64,000 nucleotides of DNA, taken from assembly GCA_965146665.1 (NCBI GenBank), contig CBCTHE010000002.1, positions 248,001-312,000 of the forward strand, read 5' to 3'. This stretch comes from Ructibacterium sp965146665 (GTDB taxonomy: Bacteria > Bacillota > Clostridia > Monoglobales > Monoglobaceae). The notes beneath the pieces are model-generated. The model did no database searches and was not told the DNA's origin. It saw nothing but the letters and a program-made list of their open reading frames with translations. The translations under genes were made by a program, and so were the position numbers. Below, in pieces: positions 6,294 through 14,192 of this stretch (its first letter is position 1; each line of letters starts with the position of its first letter).

Positions 6294-8387
6294 CTACAGA
6301 TACCTCCTTCTCAGCCATACCACCAGTCCGGCAATCAGAATCAGAACCGGCAGTACATACTGGAGCACAATGGAAAGCACCTTGACCTGGGTCTCGGTCA
6401 TGGTCAGGCTCTCGGGGCTGATGACCTTGGCGCGGATATTCAGGGCGTCGCCCTTATCGGTCAGATAGGAGAAGGCGTTGAGCATCAAATCGCCGTTGCT
6501 GTAACTGGCGTTGTCCAGAACGCCCTGGGTCTCTACCGCCTGCAGGGAGCCCATCACAAAGACGGAGCCGCCGGTGCCGTCGCTCTTCTCTGATATGGCC
6601 GCCAGGGTCAGCGGTCCGCTGATATCGCCCTCCGCCTTTTCGGTGGTGGCGCGGGTCAGGTCCGTGATCCCCCAGGAATTCTTGGAGGTCTTGAGCAGCG
6701 CGGTCAGGTAGGTGTGCTGCAGGTTGTTCTCGTTGAGTCCAAAGGAACAAGAGGCCGGCGCGATAAAGGAAATGTCGCTGTCAATCAGCTTTTCCGTGAT
6801 GGTATGCTTCTGCATCTCAGGCGCCGGAACCGGTACGCCGTAATTGGACCGGAAGGCCTTTCCTGTGTCCCCCTCAAAGGCGAAATCGCCGTTGACCGTA
6901 ATGCCCCATTCCTCCAGATAGGCGTCCAGACGTTCCATGTCCGGATTCCCGGCTGTGAAGATAAAGGCCGCCTTGCCGCCTTTCATGAGATAGGCGTCCA
7001 GCGCGTCCCGCTCCTCAGCGGTGAAGTCCACAGACGGTGCCATGGAGATGAGCACAGACGCGTCCTCAGGCACGCTTGCGGTGGAGAGGTTCACGCTCTC
7101 CACAGTATAGCCCTCATTGGTCAGGGCGGCCTTCAGCTCCGTGCCGGCATATTCGTTGTGACCCTCTGTAAGATATGCTTTGACTGCGCTGCCAGTACCC
7201 GCCACATAGCGGATTGCGCTGGTCATCTGTTTTTCCAGATCAATGGATACCTCGCCGGTGATCTGGCTCTCCCGGTACAGCTGGTTCAGGGGAATGACGC
7301 GGAACTTTTCGCCCCGCTGAATGACCACCGAGCCCACGCCCACATCGTCGCCGTATTTCCGGGCAAAGGACGGGTCAGTATAGGGATCAATATAGGTGAG
7401 CTTGAACTTGTCGCTCATCTGCTCATACATTTTCAGATACTCCTTGACCGCGGTGACCAGTTCGCCCTCCACACCGTCCGGGTACAGGGCATAGACCTCG
7501 ATCTCAGAATCCAGCGCGCCCATGACCTCCTTGGTCTGGTCGGAGAACTCATAGACTTTGTCACGGGTCATATCCACCTTCATGGGCATTTTCGCGCCGA
7601 TGGTGGTCACAATACCGTTCAGCAGAAGCACACCCACAATCACAGCCGCCGTGACCAGTCCGTTGTTGATCCGGAACTTGGTATCGCTGTACTGCCGCCG
7701 CCGGATGACCTGTACGGTCAGAAGCAGGAACACGCCGATAAAGCTTAAGTAATATACAATATTCACCACATTCAGAATGCCGCTCTGGAACTCGTTATAG
7801 CGGCTCATAAGGGAGAACCACTGCACGATCTTCTGTATGGCGGCATTGGTGATATTGGCCGCGATCCAGTCAATATAATAGACCAGAAGCAGTACGCCGA
7901 AAGTCACCACCGCGGCGATCATCTGGCTCTCGGTCAGCGCGGAGATGAACAGGCCGATGGCGATAAAGGCGCCCCACAGCAGGACGAACCCGATATAGGA
8001 CCCCAGCATCTCACTGCCGCTGGGATGTCCGAAGATGGACAGGATCAGCGGGAATACCAGAGAAACGGCCAGGGTCACGCCAAAGGCTGCCAGGGCGGCC
8101 AGATATTTGCCCAGCACCACCTTGGTCACGCTCACCGGGGCGGTGAGCAGCAGCTGGTCCGTCCGGCGGCTCCGTTCCAGAGAGAACAGACCCATGGTCA
8201 GAATAGAGACCAGAAACAGATACACCACATTGATATTGGCGAACATGGATTTCAGATCCGCGCTCTGATACAGCAGGGACCCGCTCACAAAGAACATGGC
8301 GCAGAGCGCCAGAAACACGCCCGCAAAAATATAGCCGATGGGAGACTGGAAATAGCTTTTCCACTCCTTCATCAAAATCGCCTTCAT
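6294..8387 (-). CDS. ABC-2 permease fused to GldG-like auxiliary domain
   Basis: A 697-residue membrane protein. Residues about 1-240 make an ABC-2/GldF-type permease with six hydrophobic helices. From about 260 to 650 there is an extracytoplasmic GldG-like (ABC_transp_aux) domain, and a last helix (about 670-690) is followed by RRR at the C-terminus. In Bacteroidetes GldF and GldG are separate gliding proteins; in Firmicutes the fused form is found without gliding and its substrate is unknown. The start overlaps the stop of the upstream ATPase gene (TGATG), giving translational coupling. Confidence 0.88.
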   Translation of the reverse strand: MKAILMKEWKSYFQSPIGYIFAGVFLALCAMFFVSGSLLYQSADLKSMFANINVVYLFLVSILTMGLFSLERSRRTDQLLLTAPVSVTKVVLGKYLAALAAFGVTLAVSLVFPLILSIFGHPSGSEMLGSYIGFVLLWGAFIAIGLFISALTESQMIAAVVTFGVLLLVYYIDWIAANITNAAIQKIVQWFSLMSRYNEFQSGILNVVNIVYYLSFIGVFLLLTVQVIRRRQYSDTKFRINNGLVTAAVIVGVLLLNGIVTTIGAKMPMKVDMTRDKVYEFSDQTKEVMGALDSEIEVYALYPDGVEGELVTAVKEYLKMYEQMSDKFKLTYIDPYTDPSFARKYGDDVGVGSVVIQRGEKFRVIPLNQLYRESQITGEVSIDLEKQMTSAIRYVAGTGSAVKAYLTEGHNEYAGTELKAALTNEGYTVESVNLSTASVPEDASVLISMAPSVDFTAEERDALDAYLMKGGKAAFIFTAGNPDMERLDAYLEEWGITVNGDFAFEGDTGKAFRSNYGVPVPAPEMQKHTITEKLIDSDISFIAPASCSFGLNENNLQHTYLTALLKTSKNSWGITDLTRATTEKAEGDISGPLTLAAISEKSDGTGGSVFVMGSLQAVETQGVLDNASYSNGDLMLNAFSYLTDKGDALNIRAKVISPESLTMTETQVKVLSIVLQYVLPVLILIAGLVVWLRRRYL

Positions 8388-9547
8388 CAGTCCTCCACCT
8401 CCTCTTTCACGCTGTCAGCCGCCGGTTCCTCCGGCGCCTCCGCCGCTTCCCCGGGCACGGGCTCCGCGTCCGGGCTCAGGGTTTCCGGCATATCATCCCC
8501 GGCGGTTTCCGCCTGGGTATCGTCCGCACTGATGATCTGCATAAAGAGCTCTTCCAGAGACGGGGTGGCGGAGCCAAAGGCCAGGATCGGACAGCCGGCT
8601 TGGGCAAACCGCTGGAATACCCGCTCGCGGATATCCGTATGGGGCAGGGCGGTGACCAGAACATCCACGGTTCCATCCTCCATACAGCCCCGGTCCTCTG
8701 CGCTCTGAAGGCCTTCCACACCCTCCAGAAGCCGGTAGGTCTCGTCGATGGAACCCTTGACCCGGAGCAGATACCGTTCGCTCCCGATCTCCTGATCCAG
8801 CTCGTCCATCCGGCCGGCGGCCACGATCTTGCCCCGGTTGATGATGGTATAGCTGTCACAGACCGCGCTGACCTCCTGCAGGATATGGGTGCTCAGGATA
8901 ACGGTCCGGTTTTTGCCCAGCTCGCTGATGACCTCACGGATCTCCAGAATCTGCTTGGGATCCAGGCCCACGGTGGGCTCGTCCAGCACCAGCACCTCCG
9001 GGTCGCCGATGAGCGCCTGGGCCAGGCCCACACGCTGGCGGTAGCCCTTGGACAGGTTCCGGATCAGCCGGCCCTTCACGTCGGTAATCCGCACCTTCTC
9101 CATCACCTTGCGCAGATGCGCGCCCTTGTCCGCCCTTTTGATCCCCTTGAGGTCATAGACAAAGCTCAGATATTCCTTCACGGTCATCTCTGTATAAAGG
9201 GGCGGCTGTTCCGGCAGATATCCGATCTTGCGGCGGGTTTCGTTCGGGTTTTCCGAAATATCCGCGCCGTCGATCCGCACCCTGCCGCCGCTGGCGGCCA
9301 GATACCCGGTCAAAATGTTCATGGTGGTGGATTTCCCGGCGCCGTTTGGCCCCAGGAACCCCATGACCTCGCCCTTTCTCACCGTAAAGCTGATGGCGTC
9401 CAGCGCCTTGTTGGCACCGTAGGTCTTGGTCAGCCCCTCAATCTCAATGGCCGGACACTCCTGCGGCTCCGCCGCGGCATCCGGCGCCGGTGTCCCTGGC
9501 TGGGATTCCGGCTCCATGCCGGGATTCGGCTGTGTTTCCATTGTCAT
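8387..9547 (-). CDS. ABC transporter ATP-binding protein (GldA-like) with low-complexity tails
   Basis: A 386-residue cytoplasmic ATPase energising the downstream permease. Walker A GPNGAGKST is near residues 70-78, the signature LSKGYRQR near 165 and Walker B LVLDEPTVGLDP near 188. The core is about residues 34-335; both ends carry Pro/Glu/Ala-rich tails (about 32 residues in front, about 55 acidic residues behind) that standard family members lack. ATG 9547 is preceded by GGAG eight bases away. The operon promoter is at 9613-9641. Confidence 0.92.
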   Translation of the reverse strand: MTMETQPNPGMEPESQPGTPAPDAAAEPQECPAIEIEGLTKTYGANKALDAISFTVRKGEVMGFLGPNGAGKSTTMNILTGYLAASGGRVRIDGADISENPNETRRKIGYLPEQPPLYTEMTVKEYLSFVYDLKGIKRADKGAHLRKVMEKVRITDVKGRLIRNLSKGYRQRVGLAQALIGDPEVLVLDEPTVGLDPKQILEIREVISELGKNRTVILSTHILQEVSAVCDSYTIINRGKIVAAGRMDELDQEIGSERYLLRVKGSIDETYRLLEGVEGLQSAEDRGCMEDGTVDVLVTALPHTDIRERVFQRFAQAGCPILAFGSATPSLEELFMQIISADDTQAETAGDDMPETLSPDAEPVPGEAAEAPEEPAADSVKEEVED

Positions 9548-9612
9548 CTCCTGTCACTCCTCTTCTGAATGTTTAGACTCTCTTATGTCTAATCCTTTTA
9601 ATTCCTTATAAT

Positions 9613-9641
9613 AATATAGCACGATTCGACCATGATGTCAA
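9613..9641 (-). promoter_or_regulatory. Promoter of the Gld-type ABC operon
   Basis: Minus strand TTGACA (9636-9641), 17-bp spacer, TATATT (9613-9618), about 65 bp before the start codon. Confidence 0.8.
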
Positions 9642-9670
9642 AAGGATTTCAGCCATGATTTGTAAACATA

Positions 9671-10876
9671 TTATGAACGTTCTAAGCGCTCTGCGCTCCG
9701 CCGGCCTTCCCCGCCCGCGGACTTCCGGTTCCGGAGGAATACGGCCGCCGCACAGCCGAGCATAAGCACCACCGTAACCCAGATACAGACCATACCGGCC
9801 GACATGGCCACATTCTGCGCCACGAACCCAGTGACGGCGGGCATCACAATGGAGCCCACGCCCGCGCCGCCCATAGCCAGTCCCATGCCAAAGGCCGAAA
9901 AGTCCACAATGCGGTTGATTGCCGACACGGAAGTGGGGTAGATCCCCGCCAGAAACAGGCCGATGCACAGGATCAGAATGGGAATCAGCACCGGGCTGTG
10001 GGTCAGGGTAAAGAGGCCGTATACCACCGCGGCGCCTGCGGACAGGATCAGCAGCATCTTATAGACGGATATCTTTTTCGATACGGCCGCCACAAGGATT
10101 CTGCCCGCAATCATGACCATCCACATCAGGGAGACCATAAGCGGCGCGAATTCGGCTGCCATCAGATCCGCATCCTTCAGATAGGAGGTCAGCCAGCCGT
10201 TGATTGAGGTTTCGGAGCACAGGTAAAACAGCATGATTCCAAAGACCAGATAGAAATCCGGCTTTCGCAGGAAAGAGGCGTCCAGCTTTTTCTTCTCCCT
10301 GCCGCCCGGCTTTTTCGCGGGCTGTACGCTGTCAATGTCGATCACCAGATATGTGATAATGGCCAGAACACTGAGCACCCCAAGGGAGATCAGCGCTGCC
10401 TCAAAGCCCAGATTCAGCTTCAGGAACAGGGCCACAATGGCAGGGGCCAGGCACCCGCCCGCGGCAAAGAAGGAGTGCAGGATGTTGACCGGACCCGCGT
10501 CGCCGTCCGCGAGAGTGGACACGGTCACATTGTTCGTATTGTTCACAACGCCGCGGCCAAAGCCCGTAAAGAGCAGAAAGACGAACAGCCATACCGGATT
10601 CTGGGTGAACGCCAGACCGAACAGGGCCACCGGGATGAGCACAGAGATGGCCACCACCGTCCTCTTGCGGCCCAGAAACTCCGCAATCACACCCGTCAGG
10701 GTACTGCAGATCAAAAAACCAATGGAATGGGCAGACAGCAGGAGCCCGCCCTCCGCATAGTTTAAATCACATTTCTCCATCAGGGACGGAAGCACCGCCC
10801 CAATAATCAGGGACATGGCCCCCACAATGAAATAGGTGTAATAACACCCCGCCAGAATCGACTTTTTTCCCAGCAT
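9671..10876 (-). CDS. MFS transporter
   Basis: A 401-residue carrier with twelve predicted helices in two halves of six, joined by a charged central loop (PAKKPGGREKKK, around residue 185). The GRKRT stretch between the second and third helices fits the major facilitator signature region. The pattern resembles FucP/YfkF-like sugar or small-molecule transporters, but the substrate cannot be assigned. Start at ATG 10876, ten bases after AAAGGGAG, is preferred to the TTG at 10900, which lies on top of that site. No partner enzyme gene is adjacent. Confidence 0.85.
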   Translation of the reverse strand: MLGKKSILAGCYYTYFIVGAMSLIIGAVLPSLMEKCDLNYAEGGLLLSAHSIGFLICSTLTGVIAEFLGRKRTVVAISVLIPVALFGLAFTQNPVWLFVFLLFTGFGRGVVNNTNNVTVSTLADGDAGPVNILHSFFAAGGCLAPAIVALFLKLNLGFEAALISLGVLSVLAIITYLVIDIDSVQPAKKPGGREKKKLDASFLRKPDFYLVFGIMLFYLCSETSINGWLTSYLKDADLMAAEFAPLMVSLMWMVMIAGRILVAAVSKKISVYKMLLILSAGAAVVYGLFTLTHSPVLIPILILCIGLFLAGIYPTSVSAINRIVDFSAFGMGLAMGGAGVGSIVMPAVTGFVAQNVAMSAGMVCIWVTVVLMLGCAAAVFLRNRKSAGGEGRRSAERLERS

Positions 10877-10949
10877 ACTGCATACGCTCCCTTTCTTCAA
10901 TCAGGGTCTTGGCCCCGTCATTTTTTGGCCGCGGCTTTGCCGCCGCCGG

Positions 10950-10981
10950 AAAAAGCAAAAAGGAGGGGGCTTTGCCCCTCC
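10950..10981 (-). terminator. Terminator of the COG2984-type ABC operon
   Basis: GGAGGGG/CCCCTCC stem followed on the minus strand by a T-rich tail. Confidence 0.8.
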
Positions 10982-11020
10982 GGCGCGTTTCCGGTTATTC
11001 TCCCGATTCCCGGAAACACG

Positions 11021-11794
11021 CTAGTTCCCGCATTCAATGCTGATCTCATTGAACACCTTCAGATAGTCGTCAATGCTCCTGCCCTGCTTATCCGCACCGC
11101 GGATGTCCAGCACCACACCGCCCTCATGCATCATGATGGTCCGGTTCCCATACGCCACGGCATGGCGCAGGTTATGGGTGATCATCAGGGTGGAGATCTG
11201 CTTCTCCTCCACGATTTTTCGGGTGAGCTCCATGACCGTGTCGCTGGACTTCGGGTCCAGGGCGGCGGTGTGCTCATCCAACAGCAGGAGGTCCGGCCGC
11301 ACCATGGTCGCCATAATCAGAGCAAGTGCCTGGCGCTGACCGCCGGACAGCGCGCCCGCGGCGGTGCCCATCCGATTTTCCAGCCCCATGCCCAGCAGCT
11401 CCAGCTGCGACCGGTAAAATTCCTTCCGCCTCCGGTTGAGGCCAAAGGACAGGCCAAAGGTTCCGCCCTTGTGATCTGCAATGGAGAGGTTTTCCCAAAT
11501 GGTCATGGTGGGACAGGTACCCATGGCCGGATTCTGAAATACCCGGCCGATATGCCTCGCCCGCCGGTAGTTGGGCATACCGGTCAGCTCCCTGCCGTCC
11601 AGCACAATCCGGCCGCTGTCGGGCTTTAAATCCCCGGCAATGAGATTGAGCAGGGTGGTCTTTCCGGAGCCGTTGGAGCCGATCACCGTGACAAACTCCC
11701 GGTCGCCGATCTCCAGGCTGAAATCCGAAAACAGGACCTTCTCGTCTATGGTCCCGGCATGAAAAGTCTTATGTATCTTTTCCACGCTAAGCAC
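11021..11794 (-). CDS. ABC importer ATP-binding protein (COG1101 type)
   Basis: A 257-residue ATPase. Walker A GSNGSGKTT lies near residues 39-47, the signature LSGGQRQA near 148-155 and Walker B LLLLDEHTAALDP near 168-180. It is the last gene of a three-gene cluster with a permease (overlap of 8 bp) and a lipoprotein. This ATPase/permease/binding-protein combination is the one described as TrpXYZ-like in Firmicutes, linked to aromatic amino acids in some species, so the substrate is plausible but not shown here. Confidence 0.9.
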   Translation of the reverse strand: MLSVEKIHKTFHAGTIDEKVLFSDFSLEIGDREFVTVIGSNGSGKTTLLNLIAGDLKPDSGRIVLDGRELTGMPNYRRARHIGRVFQNPAMGTCPTMTIWENLSIADHKGGTFGLSFGLNRRRKEFYRSQLELLGMGLENRMGTAAGALSGGQRQALALIMATMVRPDLLLLDEHTAALDPKSSDTVMELTRKIVEEKQISTLMITHNLRHAVAYGNRTIMMHEGGVVLDIRGADKQGRSIDDYLKVFNEISIECGN

Positions 11795-12677
11795 GATGCT
11801 TCACCCCGCCTTTCCCGCCGCGCTCCAAAACAAACTGGTTGATAAACAGGGTGACAATGAACAGAACCGTAATCACCAGATTGGTGTCCATGGCCTGCAG
11901 GCCGGAGGCCAGGGCCGCATAGGTACACGCCTTGTAAATCATCATGCCGAACAGCACACCGGTGGTCACCCGCACAAACCTGACCCTGCGGAATACAGTG
12001 GCGCCGATGATGACGGCGGCCAGCCCCATAACCACGGTCCCGGTGCCGCCGGACACAGAGAACTGCCGGGTATACTGGGCGTTCACCGCGCCGGCCAGGG
12101 CCACCAGCCCGTTGGAGATCGCCAGGCCGAGGATCTTCACATTGCCGGAGTTCTGCGCCAGGGTAATGACCAGCCCCTCATTGTCACCCACGCTCCGGAG
12201 CAGAAAGCCTGACTTGGTCCGCAGATACCAGTCCATTAAAAATTTTGCCGCCAGGGCAATGACCGCAGCCACTGTCAGTTTGGCGGCGGCAGGGGGCAGA
12301 AAGGTCCCCGGCCAGGTGAAAATGGTGGGCTGTGTCATATCCAAAAACACATTGGAGGCCCCGGCGATCCGGTAGTTCACCGAATACAGAGCCGTCATGG
12401 TCAGAATGCCGCACAGAAGATTTTTAATCCTGAGATGCACGTTCAGAAGGCCGGTGAACGCGCCTGCCGCACAGCCGCACACAAAGGCGGCCAGCAGACA
12501 GAGCCATGGATTCCACCCCAGGGTCACCAGCGCCACGCAGACGGCCGTTCCCAGCGGGAACGTCCCGTCCACGGACAGATCCGGAAAATCCAGAATGGTA
12601 TAGCTGATATAAACGCCCAGGGCCATGATCCCATAGATCAGACCCTGCTCCAAAATACTGACCACTGCATCGGTCAT
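11787..12677 (-). CDS. ABC importer permease (COG4120 type)
   Basis: A 296-residue membrane protein with eight to nine hydrophobic helices and the branched-chain amino acid permease-like fold. I use ATG 12677 (MTDAVVS) because AAGAGG and AAAGGGG lie directly upstream; an ATG at 12701 would add eight residues with a poorer site. The gene overlaps the ATPase gene by 8 bp and follows the binding-protein gene by about 90 bp. It should form the channel of the importer together with the ATPase. Confidence 0.88.
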   Translation of the reverse strand: MTDAVVSILEQGLIYGIMALGVYISYTILDFPDLSVDGTFPLGTAVCVALVTLGWNPWLCLLAAFVCGCAAGAFTGLLNVHLRIKNLLCGILTMTALYSVNYRIAGASNVFLDMTQPTIFTWPGTFLPPAAAKLTVAAVIALAAKFLMDWYLRTKSGFLLRSVGDNEGLVITLAQNSGNVKILGLAISNGLVALAGAVNAQYTRQFSVSGGTGTVVMGLAAVIIGATVFRRVRFVRVTTGVLFGMMIYKACTYAALASGLQAMDTNLVITVLFIVTLFINQFVLERGGKGGVKHRA

Positions 12678-12764
12678 ACCTCTTACCCCTTTCCGCTGCA
12701 TGGAAAATGCAGATTTCCAGAGGAAATCCGCATTCTTTTCATCTGTTTCAGGCTTCGCATACCC

Positions 12765-13784
12765 TTATTTGCCGGACTCCTTCACCTCGGCCCGGGCTGT
12801 CACGGCCTCCGGGATCTGAATGCCCAGTTTTTCGGCCGCGGCCGGATTTACCGTGATTTTGCTCTCCGTGATGGTCTCGTAGGGCATATCGGAAATATTC
12901 TCGCCCCTGAGCACCCGCGCCGCCATGGCGCCGGCCTTTTTGCCCAGCTCAATATAGTCAATTCCCGCGGAAGCGATACAGCCGTTGCCCACCTGCTCCT
13001 CCTCGGAGCCGAACACCGGAATGTTCCGGGCCCCCGCCTTTTCCAGCACCACCGGGAGGTTGTTGACCACCGTGTTGTCGGTCATGTTGGAAATGCAGTC
13101 CGCCTCGCCCGCCAGAATGTCCATTGCCTGGGGCAGCTCGGCCGCATTGGAGATGCCCTTTTCCACGATCTCAAACCCATACTGACCGGCCAGATTTTTA
13201 TAGGTCTCAATGGTGCTGACCGAATTGGCCTCGCTGGTTGTATAGACAATCCCGATCTTTCCGGCATCCGGAAGAATCTCCCGGATGAGCTGCAGCTGGT
13301 CCTCCACCGGCAGGGCGTCCGAAATGCCGGAAATGCCGTCCAGCGCCTCTGTCCTGCTCTTGGCCAGCTTGGCCTGGACCGGGTCGGAAACGGCGTTGAA
13401 CACCACCGGAATCTTCTTCTCAAAGCAGACGTTGTACAGGGCCATGGCCGACGGCGTGGCCACACCGCAGACCAAATCCATTTTTCCGCTGACAAAGCTC
13501 TGGGCGATCTGGATGTTGGTGGCGTCGTTCCCCTGGGCGGACTTGGCGGTCAGCTCCAGGTTTTTGCCCTCTTCCAGTCCGGCCTCCCGCAGGCCCAGCA
13601 CAAAGCCCTCCCGGCAGTTGTCAAGGGAGGGATGGTCCGCATACTGCACCACGCCGACCTTGTAGACCGTATCTCCGCCGGCTGTTTCCCCGCCGGATGC
13701 GCCGGGGGCTCCGCACCCGGTCACACAGCCTGCGGCAAGCAGGGCCGCCATTCCCATTGCAAAAATTCTCTTTGTGTTTTTCAT
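12765..13784 (-). CDS. ABC importer substrate-binding lipoprotein (COG2984 type)
   Basis: A 339-residue extracytoplasmic binding protein. It starts with a Lys-rich n-region, a hydrophobic stretch and two possible lipidation cysteines, C20 (LLAAGC) and C24 (VTGC), followed by a Gly/Ser-rich linker. The mature part has the periplasmic-binding-protein type I pattern found in COG2984. It is the first gene of the importer, with a consensus promoter 230 bp upstream and a leader that may carry attenuation elements. The start at 13784 is favoured by the signal peptide; the longer frame upstream has no such support. Confidence 0.9.
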   Translation of the reverse strand: MKNTKRIFAMGMAALLAAGCVTGCGAPGASGGETAGGDTVYKVGVVQYADHPSLDNCREGFVLGLREAGLEEGKNLELTAKSAQGNDATNIQIAQSFVSGKMDLVCGVATPSAMALYNVCFEKKIPVVFNAVSDPVQAKLAKSRTEALDGISGISDALPVEDQLQLIREILPDAGKIGIVYTTSEANSVSTIETYKNLAGQYGFEIVEKGISNAAELPQAMDILAGEADCISNMTDNTVVNNLPVVLEKAGARNIPVFGSEEEQVGNGCIASAGIDYIELGKKAGAMAARVLRGENISDMPYETITESKITVNPAAAEKLGIQIPEAVTARAEVKESGK

Positions 13785-13894
13785 TTTTTCAACCTCTCTT
13801 ACAATAAATTTGAGAGACAATGATAATCCGCCGAAGCGCCGCGGCCCCGCCCTCTTCCTCCGCGGTCTTCACGGACGACAGCCTTTCTTAACAA

Positions 13895-13948
13895 CTAAAA
13901 AAAGCCTGAGGACAGAAGGTCAGCCAGGCAGTTTGCGCATATTTTCAT
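13895..13948 (-). promoter_or_regulatory. Possible leader peptide overlapping an attenuator-like hairpin
   Basis: In the leader of the importer operon an ATG at 13948 opens a 17-codon frame, MKICANCLADLLSSGFF, ending at TAG 13895. Its second half overlaps a hairpin (GCCTG/CAGGC, 13904-13929) whose 3' side is followed by seven U residues that form the Phe codons and stop. This has the look of a translation-dependent attenuator. The ribosome binding site is weak, so the peptide is not secure. Confidence 0.35.
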
Positions 13949-14015
13949 TTTGGTGGATCCGCTCCGCTCATCTCAACTCTGCTCAAACTCTGCTATTCTC
14001 ATCTCTCTTGACGGG

Positions 14016-14044
14016 ATTATACCACAGCCGCCCGCTGTTGTCAA
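14016..14044 (-). promoter_or_regulatory. Consensus promoter of the COG2984-type ABC operon
   Basis: Minus strand TTGACA (14039-14044), 17-bp spacer, TATAAT (14016-14021): a perfect sigma-A promoter. It leaves a leader of about 225 nt, suggesting that control is exerted after initiation. Confidence 0.85.
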
Positions 14045-14133
14045 CCCTCTTTTGCCGATCTTCCAAGGTTTTCCCCTGCCGAATCAATGCAAAAGCCAAA
14101 ACCACGGAAGTCGAGTTTTGTCTATGATTGCTG

Positions 14134-14162
14134 TTTACTTTTTCTGTCAGATGTGCTATACT
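14134..14162 (+). promoter_or_regulatory. Promoter of typA
   Basis: TTTACT (14134-14139), 17-bp spacer, TATACT (14157-14162), about 30 bp before the start codon. Confidence 0.65.
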
Positions 14163-14192
14163 GGGGCGGTATGTGTAAAAGGAGTGAAGCTC

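Noticed and set aside
13785..14015. T-box leader for the COG2984-type importer
   Set aside because: No T-box sequence (AGGGTGGNACCGCG) is present on the minus strand; a short CGCGGT on the plus strand has no matching context.
13950..14192. N-terminal extension of TypA by 81 residues
   Set aside because: The extension reads through the typA promoter and has no ribosome binding site; the ATG at 14193 gives the family N-terminus.
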